Numbered from the stretch's first letter, positions 1 through 8,915 are shown. The stretch: DNA of 35,099 nucleotides from Clostridia bacterium (GCA_022361035.1 JAKSBP010000180.1:1-35099), one strand, 5' to 3'. The notes: generated by a model from the letters alone, not told the origin. Program-made: numbers and translations.

Positions 1-90
1 ATCATAAAATTAGATTAATAAAAAAAATAACATAATTCAAGCAATTTAAAAAAATAAAACAAAAACTATTTAAAGTATGTGCTTTAACTT

Positions 91-168
91 TTTAACTCAA
101 GAAGTTAAATTCTAAGAAATGTTTCGTAAAGGAATTATGCTTCTTAGAATAGCTTTTGTATAGCTATT
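91..168. promoter_or_regulatory. Two inverted repeats in the leader of the hydroxyacid operon
   Basis: TTTAACT (91-97) and AGTTAAA (103-109) form a perfect 7-bp inverted repeat with a 5-nt spacer. AATAGCT (148-154) and AGCTATT (162-168) form a second one with a 7-nt spacer. Both lie between the window start and glycerate kinase, where an operator would be expected. No convincing sigma-A promoter is visible here. The rest of 1-231 is AT-rich with no gene seen. Operator function is inferred from position and symmetry only. Confidence 0.35.
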
Positions 169-231
169 TGGAAAATGAAAACATGCAATTTGATGTAGAG
201 GGAGAACTGATTGTAGAAAAGAGGGAGATAT

Positions 232-1398
232 ATGAAAATAGTTATAGCATCTGATTCATACAAAGGTAGCTGTACAACTCTTGAAGTTGCTAATGCCATA
301 GAGAAGGGAATCAAAAAAATACTTAAAGATGTAGACATTATAAAAATCTTGGTGGCAGATGGTGGTGAGGGAACAGTAGATGCCCTAGTAATTGGCACTG
401 ATGGCATATATGATGAAGTAGAAGTCGTAGGGCCACTGGGAGAAAAGATAATGGCTAAATATGGAATACTAGATGATAATATAGGTGTTATAGAAATGGC
501 TGCAGCTTCAGGTCTCACTTTAGTACAGGAAAGCAAACGTAATCCTATGATTACTACTACCTATGGAACAGGTCAATTAATTAAGGCAGCAATAGATAGA
601 GGATGTAAAAAAATACTAGTGGGTATTGGAGGAAGTGCTACTAATGATGGTGGTGCTGGTATGGCCCAAGCTCTAGGGTTCTCCCTCAAGGATAAAGATG
701 GAAAGGAAATAGGGTATGGCGGAGGAGAACTAAGCAAACTTTTTACAATTGATAGTTCCGGTGTTGACCCTAAGTTAAGAGAAACCGAAATCATTGTTAT
801 TTCAGATGTGTCAAATCCACTTTGTGGTCCAAATGGAGCATCCTATGTATACGGACCCCAGAAGGGTGCAAGCTTAGAGGCTATAAAACAGCTTGATTTT
901 AATCTCAAACATTATGCTTCTATCATTAAAAAAAGTTTTGGTAAAGATATAATTGATTTTCCTGGTGCAGGAGCAGCTGGAGGGCTAGGTGCAGGTTTAA
1001 TTACATTTTGTAATGCTGAGCTTTGTTCTGGCATAGAAAAGGTTTTAGATATAACTAATATAGATATGTATTTAGAAGATGCAGATTTCGTCATAACTGG
1101 TGAAGGTCAAATAGATGGTCAATCTATATACGGTAAAGCACCTATAGGAGTAGCAAAAAGAGCTATGAAACATAATGTACCAGTCTTGGCAATTGTAGGT
1201 AGCATAGGAGAAGGAGTTGCTGAGGTATACTCCCATGGTGTGGATGCGATCATGGATATAATTAATAAACCGATGACATTAAATGAAGCTATACAAGATG
1301 CTTCAACTTTAATAGAACAGACTGCTGAAAATGCAATGCGTACATTGCTTTTAGGTAGCCATAGAATTAAAAGGAGGGAAACAATATGCAAATTGTAG
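232..1398 (+). CDS. Glycerate 2-kinase (GlxK/GarK family)
   Basis: This 388-residue protein has the full length of the class II glycerate kinase family, which phosphorylates D-glycerate, usually to 2-phosphoglycerate that enters lower glycolysis. Visible family features are the N-terminal IASDSYKGS, the glycine-rich GGSATNDGGAGMAQALG near residues 134-150, the ISDVSNPLCGPNGAS stretch near 190, and GEGQIDGQS near 290. The ATG is preceded by GAGGGAG at a short spacing. It is the first gene of the operon and its 3' end overlaps the next gene by 13 bp, so translation is probably coupled. It is the expected terminal step for tartronate semialdehyde or hydroxypyruvate processed by its neighbours. 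The family assignment is firm; the position of phosphorylation is inferred. Confidence 0.93.
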   Translation: MKIVIASDSYKGSCTTLEVANAIEKGIKKILKDVDIIKILVADGGEGTVDALVIGTDGIYDEVEVVGPLGEKIMAKYGILDDNIGVIEMAAASGLTLVQESKRNPMITTTYGTGQLIKAAIDRGCKKILVGIGGSATNDGGAGMAQALGFSLKDKDGKEIGYGGGELSKLFTIDSSGVDPKLRETEIIVISDVSNPLCGPNGASYVYGPQKGASLEAIKQLDFNLKHYASIIKKSFGKDIIDFPGAGAAGGLGAGLITFCNAELCSGIEKVLDITNIDMYLEDADFVITGEGQIDGQSIYGKAPIGVAKRAMKHNVPVLAIVGSIGEGVAEVYSHGVDAIMDIINKPMTLNEAIQDASTLIEQTAENAMRTLLLGSHRIKRRETICKL

Positions 1399-2345
1399 TG
1401 CTGGATGGTTACACATTAAATCCTGGTGATTTATCCTGGGAAGAGCTAAAGAAACTTGGAGAAACAAGAGTATACGATAGAACACCAGAAGATAAAATTA
1501 TTGAAAGGGTAGGAGATGCAGAAATAATTTATACAAATAAGACTCCTTTAAGAAAAGAAATCTTAGAAAAATTACCTAATGTAAAATTTATAGGCTTACT
1601 GGCTACAGGATATAATGTGGTAGATGTTGATAGTGCAAAAAAGTTAAACATAAAGGTTACTAATGTTCCTACTTATGGAACGCATTCAGTTGCACAAATG
1701 GTATTTGCCCACCTTATGGCAATATGTCACCATGTTCAAGCACATAGTGACGCTGTTAAAGATGGGGAATGGGCTAACAATGCAGACTGGTCTTTTTGGA
1801 ATTATCCTTTAATAGAGCTGGCAGGAAAGACAATGGGAATCATAGGATATGGGAGAATAGGAGAGGCAGTAGGAAGAATTGCTCAGGCCTTTGCAATGAA
1901 GGTTGTAGCCTTTGATAATCATCCCAAAAAAGAGTTGGAAAGTGAAACAATGAAATATGTAAACGTAGATGAATTGTTAGCAAGCTCAGATGTTATAACT
2001 CTTCATTGTCCATTATTTGAGAGTACTAAAGGCATCATCAATAAAGACTCAATAGCCAAGATGAAGGACGGAGTAATAATAATTAATACTTCAAGGGGTC
2101 CTCTAATTGTGGAAGAAGATTTAGTTGAAGCTTTAGAAAGTGGCAAAGTATATGCTGCTGGTGTGGATGTTGTATCTATTGAACCAATTTTAGAAGATAA
2201 TCCACTACTCAAAGCGAAAAATATATTTATTACTCCACATATTTCATGGGCACCAAAGGAATCAAGAAAAAGGCTTATGGATGTAGCAGTTGATAACTTA
2301 AAACAGTTCTTAGATGGTAAGCCTGTTAATGTTGTAAATCCTTAA
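1386..2345 (+). CDS. NAD-dependent D-2-hydroxyacid dehydrogenase (glycerate dehydrogenase/hydroxypyruvate reductase-like)
   Basis: This 319-residue enzyme belongs to the D-isomer-specific 2-hydroxyacid dehydrogenase family. The Rossmann nucleotide-binding motif GIIGYGRIG lies near residue 152, the catalytic Arg is in NTSRGPL (about 235), Glu in SIEPILEDNP (about 262) and His in TPHISWAP (about 283). The Ser-Trp-Ala-Pro context after the His recalls glycerate dehydrogenases of the HprA type. AAGGAGGG precedes the ATG, and the gene starts inside the glycerate kinase gene. Next to that kinase, reduction of hydroxypyruvate to glycerate is the most natural role, but related family members act on other 2-oxoacids. 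Confidence 0.88.
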   Translation: MQIVVLDGYTLNPGDLSWEELKKLGETRVYDRTPEDKIIERVGDAEIIYTNKTPLRKEILEKLPNVKFIGLLATGYNVVDVDSAKKLNIKVTNVPTYGTHSVAQMVFAHLMAICHHVQAHSDAVKDGEWANNADWSFWNYPLIELAGKTMGIIGYGRIGEAVGRIAQAFAMKVVAFDNHPKKELESETMKYVNVDELLASSDVITLHCPLFESTKGIINKDSIAKMKDGVIIINTSRGPLIVEEDLVEALESGKVYAAGVDVVSIEPILEDNPLLKAKNIFITPHISWAPKESRKRLMDVAVDNLKQFLDGKPVNVVNP

Positions 2346-2357
2346 ATGTTTGGACAA

Positions 2358-2391
2358 CCATTAGCTCAAGGTTAAAACCTTAAGCTAATGG
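2358..2391 (+). other. Intercistronic hairpin
   Basis: CCATTAGCT (2358-2366) pairs with AGCTAATGG (2383-2391). After one C/A mismatch, AAGGTT pairs with AACCTT around a very tight loop, giving a stem of about 15 bp. No T-tract follows, so this is not a standard intrinsic terminator. It sits in the 160-bp gap between the dehydrogenase and the lyase genes and may mark an mRNA processing or stability point. Confidence 0.5.
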
Positions 2392-2417
2392 AATGTCTTA
2401 TACTTTCAATACGTGAA

Positions 2418-2431
2418 AGGAAAACGTTTTA
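2418..2431. promoter_or_regulatory. cre-like operator (AGGAAAACGTTTTA)
   Basis: The palindromic core AAAACGTTTT resembles the CcpA catabolite-responsive element TGAAAACGTTTTCA, differing at the outer bases. An identical 14-mer occurs at 16880-16893 in front of the tautomerase gene. Here it lies 75 bp upstream of the lyase gene, suggesting carbon catabolite control or another LacI-type repressor. This is inferred from similarity to the consensus. Confidence 0.45.
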
Positions 2432-2505
2432 AGATAATAACTATGATGTATCGAAGTGCAGTAAGTGCTTCTTTATATAAAATTTTAGAATAGGGGTGAA
2501 ATAAA

Positions 2506-3402
2506 ATGAAGTATCCAAAGGGAGTAATGCCAGCTATCATTACACCACTGAATGAAAAAGGAAAGTTATTAGAGGATTCATTAAGGAAGTTGATTGATTA
2601 TACTATTAATGGTGGAGTACATGGACTATTTGTTCTAGGGACTACGGGTGAATTTTATGGAATTGAATTTGAAGAAAAAAGAAAAATATTTGAGGTAGCC
2701 TTAGATCAAGCAAATGGAAGGGTTCCTGTATATGTAGGTGCTAGTGAAATAACAACAAAAGATTGTATAACAAATGTTCAGCTTGCAGAAAGTTGTGGAG
2801 TAGATGGAGTGTCTGTATTGACCCCTTATTTCATTACACCTAATCAGCAAGAACTAAAAGAGCATTTTGAAAAAATTGCAAATTCCACTAAATTGCCAAT
2901 GATGTTATATAACAACGTAGGAAGAACAAATGTAGATATATCACCTGAGATTGTAGAAGAATTAGCAAAAATCGATAACATAGTAGGTATAAAAGATAGT
3001 AGTGGAGACATGACAAAAATGGCTGAATACATTAGAAGAACAGAAGATAAAGATTTTAACGTATTCTGTGGAAGAGATACTATGATATATGGGTGTCTTT
3101 GTTATGGTGGAGCAGGGTCTGTGGCTGCAACGGCAAACATTATACCTCATATAGTGTCGGGAATTTATAATGCCTTCCAAGAAGGAGACTTAAAAAAGTC
3201 AAGAGAATTACAATTCAAACTAGCTCCATTAAGATTGGCCTTTAAATTAAGCAGTTTCCCAGGAGTAATGAAAGAGGCCCTTAGATTGGTAGGAATAGAC
3301 CCAGGTGTTTCTTTAAGCCCTATTGGTGGCATTACAGAACCTAACAAAGAAAAGATGATACAAATACTAAAGGATTTAGAAGTATATCAAATAGCAAAGT
3401 AA
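2506..3402 (+). CDS. DapA-family Schiff-base lyase/aldolase
   Basis: This 298-residue protein is a class I aldolase of the dihydrodipicolinate synthase/N-acetylneuraminate lyase superfamily. The pyruvate-binding loop GTTGE is at 45-49, the catalytic Tyr135 in LYNNVGRTN, and the Schiff-base Lys163 in GIKDSSGD. True DapA is unlikely in this context: the neighbours are an acid transporter, hydroxyacid dehydrogenases and glycerate kinase. A retro-aldol cleavage or dehydration of a 2-oxo-3-deoxy sugar acid giving pyruvate plus an aldehyde acid fits better. A gap of about 160 bp with a hairpin and a cre-like site precedes it, so an extra promoter is possible. The superfamily is certain; the substrate is unknown. 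Confidence 0.85.
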   Translation: MKYPKGVMPAIITPLNEKGKLLEDSLRKLIDYTINGGVHGLFVLGTTGEFYGIEFEEKRKIFEVALDQANGRVPVYVGASEITTKDCITNVQLAESCGVDGVSVLTPYFITPNQQELKEHFEKIANSTKLPMMLYNNVGRTNVDISPEIVEELAKIDNIVGIKDSSGDMTKMAEYIRRTEDKDFNVFCGRDTMIYGCLCYGGAGSVAATANIIPHIVSGIYNAFQEGDLKKSRELQFKLAPLRLAFKLSSFPGVMKEALRLVGIDPGVSLSPIGGITEPNKEKMIQILKDLEVYQIAK

Positions 3403-3471
3403 TTTTATGGATTAGATTTTAGGAAGCTCAATAAATAAGTACTGAAAATACTATTTTAGAGGGGATTAAAA

Positions 3472-4476
3472 ATGTTTAAAAAAACTAAAATTGTTAGTAT
3501 TATTCTAATTGTAGCTTTATTTATGACAATGCTGTTTACGGGATGTAGCTCTCAGGATACAAGCACAAATACTGATAAAGACTCAGAAAAATCAAGTAGC
3601 TGGCCAGAAAAAATTATTGAAGTTATAGTTCCTTATGGCGCTGGTGGAGATACTGATTTTAATGCAAGAACATATACAAAATACCTAGAAGATGTATTGG
3701 GTGTAACAGTAGTGGTTTCAAACATGACTGGAAGTAGTGGTTCAATCGCCACTCGTGAGGTAAAAGGTAGCGAGCCAAATGGATACAGAGTTTTACTTGC
3801 AAATAGTGCGTTACATGTAAATGAAGTATCAGGAATAACTGACTTCAGTTGGGATGAGGCTTTTGAGATTGTTGCAATTGGAGCTAAACATTCAGGAGAT
3901 TTACTTTTTGTACAAGGAGATGCTCCTTATGAAACATTGGAAGATTTAATTAAAGATTCACAGAAAAGACCTGGAGAGATTACTTTTGGAGGAGACATAG
4001 GTGGAACCACTCATGTAATCGGTGGTATGCTTAATAAAGCAGGTGCAGAGGTAACAATTGTTGACCAAGGCGGAGCATCTGGGCGTCTTACAGGATTAAA
4101 AGGTGGTCATGTAGATATTATACCTAACCCTTATGGTACAATGAAAGACTATGTAGACCTAGGTGATGTTAAACCATTAGCATTACTAAATGATGAAAGA
4201 AATCCTCATTTTAGTGACATTCCTACTGCTATAGAGCAGGGTCATGATGTTAATATGCCTAAAGTATATTTCTTTGCAATGCCTAAAGGAACACCACAGG
4301 AAATAGTTGATAAGTTGGCTGATGCCCTTGAAGAAGTTTCAAAAATGTCTGAATATCAACAAGATATAGAGAAGGCATATTATCAGCAGCCATTCTTCTT
4401 AAGAGGAGAAGAAGCAGCGAGGTACATGGATGAACAAAGAAATATGTTTATGCAATTTAAGGACATTCTAAGATAA
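3472..4476 (+). CDS. TctC-type substrate-binding lipoprotein of a tripartite tricarboxylate transporter
   Basis: This 334-residue extracytoplasmic binding protein has a lysine-containing N-terminus, a hydrophobic signal segment (about 8-22) and the lipobox LFTGC with Cys25 as the lipidated residue. The mature protein shows TctC/Bug features: EVIVPYGAGGDTDFNAR early, a GSSGSIATREV motif near 85, and a C-terminal FFAMPKGTPQEIVDKL. It should capture a carboxylate outside the membrane and deliver it to TctAB encoded immediately downstream. A long hairpin follows its stop codon and probably helps make binding protein in excess over the membrane parts. The family is clear; the ligand is not predictable from sequence. 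Confidence 0.92.
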   Translation: MFKKTKIVSIILIVALFMTMLFTGCSSQDTSTNTDKDSEKSSSWPEKIIEVIVPYGAGGDTDFNARTYTKYLEDVLGVTVVVSNMTGSSGSIATREVKGSEPNGYRVLLANSALHVNEVSGITDFSWDEAFEIVAIGAKHSGDLLFVQGDAPYETLEDLIKDSQKRPGEITFGGDIGGTTHVIGGMLNKAGAEVTIVDQGGASGRLTGLKGGHVDIIPNPYGTMKDYVDLGDVKPLALLNDERNPHFSDIPTAIEQGHDVNMPKVYFFAMPKGTPQEIVDKLADALEEVSKMSEYQQDIEKAYYQQPFFLRGEEAARYMDEQRNMFMQFKDILR

Positions 4477-4482
4477 ATTTTG

Positions 4483-4528
4483 TTGTACTAAAGATGTATC
4501 ACTTATAAGTGATACGTTTTTAGTACAA
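4483..4528 (+). other. Long perfect hairpin between tctC-like and tctB-like genes
   Basis: TTGTACTAAA (4483-4492) pairs with TTTAGTACAA (4519-4528). Two G-U pairs and one A-U pair join these arms to the inner palindrome 4496-4515, giving a stem of about 22 bp with a minimal loop. It is followed by A-rich sequence rather than a T-tract. Such hairpins after binding-protein genes commonly protect the upstream mRNA and reduce read-through. The structure is seen directly; the function is inferred. Confidence 0.75.
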
Positions 4529-4557
4529 AAAATTTCTCTTGAAAGGAGTTTAACTAC

Positions 4558-5037
4558 ATGAGAAAAGCAAGACAAGATTTCTTTTCAGGACTCTTCTTTC
4601 TAGCATTTGGTATATATATGTACGTATATTCTTTTAATATTCCAAACCCTATTAAGATAGGGGTAGGAGCAGGATTTCTACCTAGATTGATTGGAGCTGT
4701 TTTCGTAATTTTGAGCATCATACTTATTGTTTCTACAAAGATTAAAATGCAGAAGATGTTAGATTCAGAGGATGAACAAGATACAAAAAATGAAATAAAT
4801 AAAAAATCAGTTTTATTATCAATAGGTGCATTATTAATTTATGTTTTGCTCCTTAAGCTAGTAGGTTTTATTATAATGAGTACACTATATCTATTTTTTG
4901 CATTCAATCTTTTGTCACCGAAGGAAGAGAGGAATTTACTTTTATTTGCGATTATTTCAGTTGTTATTCCTGTCAGTGTATATTTATTGTTTGTAAAGGG
5001 ATTTGATTTAATACTTCCAAGTGGAATATTAGGATAA
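4558..5037 (+). CDS. TctB-like small membrane subunit of the tripartite tricarboxylate transporter
   Basis: This 159-residue protein is hydrophobic, with about four predicted membrane segments: residues 9-27, 42-60, 88-115 (possibly two close helices) and 122-150. A charged loop (KMQKMLDSEDEQDTKNEINKK) separates the halves. Length, topology and position between the TctC-like and TctA-like genes identify it as the poorly conserved TctB component. AAAGGAG precedes the ATG. It is assigned mostly by context, as TctB sequences diverge strongly. Confidence 0.85.
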   Translation: MRKARQDFFSGLFFLAFGIYMYVYSFNIPNPIKIGVGAGFLPRLIGAVFVILSIILIVSTKIKMQKMLDSEDEQDTKNEINKKSVLLSIGALLIYVLLLKLVGFIIMSTLYLFFAFNLLSPKEERNLLLFAIISVVIPVSVYLLFVKGFDLILPSGILG

Positions 5038-5107
5038 TTATTAGGTCAAAGATATTACAATCTATTGTTGTAGGATTTATAATAACTTAGAAGTAGAGGT
5101 GATAAAG

Positions 5108-6631
5108 TTGATAGAATTATTAGTAAACGGTTTTCTAGGTATCATGAGTATTGATACAATCTTGTTTATTGGTGTAGGAGTATTTATAGGTATTGTCTTT
5201 GGTGCCATTCCTGGATTAACAGCAACAATGGCTGTTGCTTTATTTTTACCTGTAACCTATGGGCTTTCACCTATTAACGGTATGAGTTTATTAATGGGAC
5301 TGTATTTAGGAGGTATATCGGGAGGGCTAATACCAGCGATTTTACTAAATATGCCAGGAACTCCCTCCTCTATAACAACTGCTTTTGATGGTTATCCAAT
5401 GACTCAAAAGGGACAGGCGGGAAAGGCATTAGGTATTGGAATTGTGTTTTCTTTTTTAGGAGGACTAATTGGGATACTTGTCTTAATATTTGTAGCTCCT
5501 CCACTTGCAGAATTTTCTCTTAGATTTGCTGCTTTTGAATACTTTGCAATAGCCATATTTTCACTAACAATGATTGCAGGTCTTTCTGAAGGTTCCCTAC
5601 TAAAGGGTTTAATAAGTGCCTCACTTGGAATTACAATAGGAATGGTAGGTATGGCACCAATTGATTCAGCCCAAAGGTTTACATTCGGAATTAGTGATTT
5701 AACTTCAGGTTTTGCTCTATTGCCTGCTTTAATAGGTTTTTATGCTGTATCAGAAGTTTTTAAATCATCAGAAAGCAGAGAATTATTAGACATGAAAGAT
5801 GATAGTGAAGCTGGCAAAATTAGAAATTATACTATGAAGGGTTTTGGCTTTACATTTAAGGAGTTCGTAGTACAAATAGCTAATCTCTTTAGGTCTAGCA
5901 TGATAGGAACAGGTATTGGTATGTTACCAGGCTTAGGAGGAACAACTGCTAACATTATCTCCTATGGTACGGCAAAAAGCCAATCAAAGAACCCGAAAGA
6001 ATTTGGAAAGGGTTCTATGTCCGGTCTTGTGGCGAGCGAGTCTAGTAATAATGCTTCAATAGGTGGAGCTTTGATTCCATTGTTTACATTAGGTATTCCT
6101 GGAGATACTGTTACAGCTATGCTTTTAGGGGGATTAATGATTCATGGATTACAGCCAGGACCATTACTATTTCAGAACAATGGGGAACTAATATATAGTA
6201 TATTTGCAGCATTATTTTTAGCAAATATTATAATGATAATTTATCAGTTTTCCAATATGAAAGTTTTTGTTAAATTATTAAATATCCCAAAGCATATTTT
6301 GTTCCCAATTATTATAACACTATGTGTGGTAGGAGCATTTGCCCTTAACAACCGTGTCTTTGATGTCTATTCACTAATCATTTTTGGATTAATGGGCTAT
6401 GCTTTAATGAAACTTAAATTCCCTGTTCCCCCTGTAATAATGGGATTCATTTTAGGGCCTATTATGGAGCAAAACTTAAGAAGAGGACTAATGATGAGTA
6501 GAGGGAGTATCACTCCTTTTTTAACAAGACCTATCTCAGCTGTATTTTTAGGACTCGCGGTACTTTCTATCATAATTATATTATATAGAGGCAGAAATAA
6601 GAGTTATGGGAATATGGGAGGAAATAGATGA
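5108..6631 (+). CDS. TctA-like large permease subunit of the tripartite tricarboxylate transporter
   Basis: This very hydrophobic protein of 507 residues has the family size and many membrane helices. The early FGAIPGLTATMAVALFLPVTYG and central GMLPGLGGTTANIISYG are the repeated proline/glycine-rich signatures of TctA permeases, and GIPGDTVTAMLLGGLMIHGLQPGP follows. I place the start at the TTG at 5108 because GAGGTGAT ends five bases before it, with ideal spacing. A GTG at 5099 (510 residues) lies inside that ribosome binding site. The stop overlaps the next ATG by 4 bp (ATGA). It should form the transport channel with TctB, using the binding protein encoded upstream. Confidence 0.92.
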   Translation: MIELLVNGFLGIMSIDTILFIGVGVFIGIVFGAIPGLTATMAVALFLPVTYGLSPINGMSLLMGLYLGGISGGLIPAILLNMPGTPSSITTAFDGYPMTQKGQAGKALGIGIVFSFLGGLIGILVLIFVAPPLAEFSLRFAAFEYFAIAIFSLTMIAGLSEGSLLKGLISASLGITIGMVGMAPIDSAQRFTFGISDLTSGFALLPALIGFYAVSEVFKSSESRELLDMKDDSEAGKIRNYTMKGFGFTFKEFVVQIANLFRSSMIGTGIGMLPGLGGTTANIISYGTAKSQSKNPKEFGKGSMSGLVASESSNNASIGGALIPLFTLGIPGDTVTAMLLGGLMIHGLQPGPLLFQNNGELIYSIFAALFLANIIMIIYQFSNMKVFVKLLNIPKHILFPIIITLCVVGAFALNNRVFDVYSLIIFGLMGYALMKLKFPVPPVIMGFILGPIMEQNLRRGLMMSRGSITPFLTRPISAVFLGLAVLSIIIILYRGRNKSYGNMGGNR

Positions 6632-7899
6632 AAATAGTACGTGAACTTTTAAAGGGTACTCCAATACCTAAAGTTATAAAAGTACGACAAAAGTTTGAAG
6701 GTCAGCATATAGAGAATATCGGACAAGAAATAGAGAATCAATTGGTAAATAAAAGCCTTTTAAAGAAAATTGAAAAAGGTCAAAGGGTAGCAATTACTGT
6801 AGGTAGTAGGGGAATAGCTAATATACCATTGATTATAAAAGAAGTAGTAAATAACATAAAAAAAGTTGGTGGAAAACCATTTATCGTTCCTACAATGGGC
6901 AGTCATGGTGGTGCTAATGCTAAAGGACAAGTAAAGGTGTTAAAGGGATTAGGAGTCACAGAAGAATCTATAGGTGTTCCCATACATTCCTCAATGGAAG
7001 TAGTAAAAATTGGAGAAGCATCTAATGGTTTGCCCGTATATATTGATGAAATTGCAAATGAGGCAGATGCAATTGTTGTAGTAAATAGAATAAAACCCCA
7101 TGTTGCTTTTACAGGAAATTATGAAAGTGGTCTAATGAAGATGATATCAATTGGATTAGGAAAACAATATGGGGCATCTATTAGCCATGATTTAGGATTT
7201 GCAGAGATGTCAGAGAATATACGAAAAATTGCTAATGTAGTTATAGCGAAGAAAAATATTGCTTTTGGACTAGGCATAATAGAGAATGCATATGATGAAA
7301 CTTACAAAATTATTGGGATGCCAAAAGAAGAAATAGAAGAGAAAGAACCAGGACTATTAGCAGAAGCCAAAAGAAAAATGGCTAAGATATACTTTGATAA
7401 ATTTGACGTGTTGCTTGTTGATGAAATGGGGAAGAACATTACTGGTAGCGGTATAGATACAAATGTTATTGGAAGATATCACACAGCCTATGGTAGTGGA
7501 GGACCTACAATAACAAAAATGGTGGCATTAGACCTTACTGAACAGTCACAGGGTAATGCCAATGGAATGGGTATAGTTGATTTTATTTCCCAGAGGTTTT
7601 ATGACAAGATTAAGTTGGATCAGACCTATCCTAATTCTCTGACATCAACTATACAACAGAGTGTAAAAATTCCTATGACATTAGAAAATGACAGATTAGC
7701 GATTGCTGCTGCAATAAAAACTTGTAATATATTTGACAAGTCAAAAGTAAGGCTGGTAAGGATAAAAAATACTTTAAAACTTGATATCATCTATATTTCA
7801 GAAAGCCTTTTAGAAGAGGCAAAGGCTAATCCAAACCTTGAGATTCTAGGAAATGCTAAGGAATTTGATTTTGATGGCGAAGGGAATTTACCCCTTTAA
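6628..7899 (+). CDS. LarA-family (nickel-pincer) hydroxyacid racemase/epimerase homologue
   Basis: This 423-residue protein matches the lactate racemase LarA superfamily (DUF2088-type N-terminal domain). Residues corresponding to the LarA active site can be seen: His93 in PTMGSHGG, His158 in RIKPHVAF, Lys171 in SGLMKM and His187 in ASISHD. The Lys-to-His spacing of 16 equals that between the cofactor-bearing Lys184 and nickel-ligand His200 of LarA. The His-to-Lys spacing (13) is longer than in LarA, so it is a divergent subgroup. The start overlaps the permease gene by 4 bp, implying that the transported acid is its substrate. No larB, larC or larE maturation gene lies in the window. Substrate and nickel dependence are inferred. 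Confidence 0.8.
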   Translation: MKIVRELLKGTPIPKVIKVRQKFEGQHIENIGQEIENQLVNKSLLKKIEKGQRVAITVGSRGIANIPLIIKEVVNNIKKVGGKPFIVPTMGSHGGANAKGQVKVLKGLGVTEESIGVPIHSSMEVVKIGEASNGLPVYIDEIANEADAIVVVNRIKPHVAFTGNYESGLMKMISIGLGKQYGASISHDLGFAEMSENIRKIANVVIAKKNIAFGLGIIENAYDETYKIIGMPKEEIEEKEPGLLAEAKRKMAKIYFDKFDVLLVDEMGKNITGSGIDTNVIGRYHTAYGSGGPTITKMVALDLTEQSQGNANGMGIVDFISQRFYDKIKLDQTYPNSLTSTIQQSVKIPMTLENDRLAIAAAIKTCNIFDKSKVRLVRIKNTLKLDIIYISESLLEEAKANPNLEILGNAKEFDFDGEGNLPL

Positions 7900-7924
7900 G
7901 ATAATTATTAGAGGAGGCGTTTAA

Positions 7925-8884
7925 ATGGCATATAAAGTTTTAATCCCACAAGATATTGCAGAGGATGGTAAGAAGTATCTTACTGATAGAGGTTATAAGA
8001 TAAAAATGGGATCGGGCATATCAGTAGACTCTATGGTAAAAGATGTAGAGAACTGTGATGCAATCATAGCTAGAACTGCATTATATCCTAAGGAAGTACT
8101 AGAAGCAGGAAAAAAATTAAAAGTAATAGGTAGACATGGTGTAGGTGTAGATAATATTGATATTAAAGTGGCAACAGAATTAGGTATTTACGTTACCAAT
8201 GCACCTCTATCAAATGCTAACTCAGTAGCAGAACATGCTATAGGGCTTATTATTGCTGTAGCAAGAAATATGATTCATTGTGATAAAGAACTAAGAGGTG
8301 GAAATTTTGAAATTAGAAATCAAATACATGGTTTTGATTTAGAAGACAAGACATTAGGATTAGTTGGATTAGGTAGTATAGGAACTTTAGTAGCTAAAAA
8401 AGCAACTTATGGTTTAAATATGAAGGTAATAGCCTATGATCCTTTTGTAAATCAAGAAGGTGTTATCCAAGAAGTAGAATTAGTTGACACACGAGAAGCT
8501 GTATTTAAAAATGCTGATTTTGTTAGTCTGCATTTACCCGTTACAGAGGAAACAAGAAGAAGTATAGGTAAAAAAGAATTTGAGATGATGAAATCAACAG
8601 CATTTCTGATTAATACTGCTAGAGGGGAAGTTGTACATGAAGAAGAATTAATAGAAGCATTAAAATTAAAAATGATTGCTGGAGCGGGATTAGACGTGTA
8701 TCAATCGGAGCCGCCAGAAAAAAATAATCCATTATTTAACCTTAATAATGTAGTATTAACACCCCATAATGCGGCTCATACAAAAGAAGCTGCCCAAAGA
8801 ATGTCACTACATGCAGCTATTGGGGTTCACGAAGTGTTATCAGGACAAAAGCCGAGCTGGCCTGTAAATAATCCTAAAGGCTAG
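7925..8884 (+). CDS. D-3-phosphoglycerate dehydrogenase-like 2-hydroxyacid dehydrogenase
   Basis: This 319-residue NAD-dependent dehydrogenase is a second member of the D-isomer-specific 2-hydroxyacid family in the operon. It has GLVGLGSIG as nucleotide-binding loop (about 145), the catalytic Arg in NTARGEVV, Glu in QSEPPEKNNPL and His in LTPHNAAHT. There is no C-terminal ACT domain, so it is the short SerA-like type and probably not the biosynthetic serine enzyme. AGAGGAGG precedes the ATG. It sits directly after the LarA-type gene, so oxidation of the epimerised hydroxyacid to a 2-oxoacid is a likely role. The substrate is not known. Confidence 0.86.
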   Translation: MAYKVLIPQDIAEDGKKYLTDRGYKIKMGSGISVDSMVKDVENCDAIIARTALYPKEVLEAGKKLKVIGRHGVGVDNIDIKVATELGIYVTNAPLSNANSVAEHAIGLIIAVARNMIHCDKELRGGNFEIRNQIHGFDLEDKTLGLVGLGSIGTLVAKKATYGLNMKVIAYDPFVNQEGVIQEVELVDTREAVFKNADFVSLHLPVTEETRRSIGKKEFEMMKSTAFLINTARGEVVHEEELIEALKLKMIAGAGLDVYQSEPPEKNNPLFNLNNVVLTPHNAAHTKEAAQRMSLHAAIGVHEVLSGQKPSWPVNNPKG

Positions 8885-8915
8885 AGATAGTCTAAAATTT
8901 TAGGAGGTCAATAAT

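Noticed and set aside
170..186. TTGG...TGC upstream of glycerate kinase as a sigma-54 promoter
   Set aside because: The GG and GC are 13 bp apart instead of 10, so sigma-54 holoenzyme would not recognise it.
144..536. Minus-strand frame opposite glycerate kinase
   Set aside because: It is a low-complexity serine/isoleucine-rich translation antisense to conserved glycerate kinase motifs, with no family resemblance.
2350..2366. TTGGACAACCATTAGCT before the lyase gene as a sigma-54 promoter
   Set aside because: GG-N10-GC spacing is right, but most other consensus bases differ and it overlaps the strong hairpin at 2358-2391. No activator gene is adjacent.
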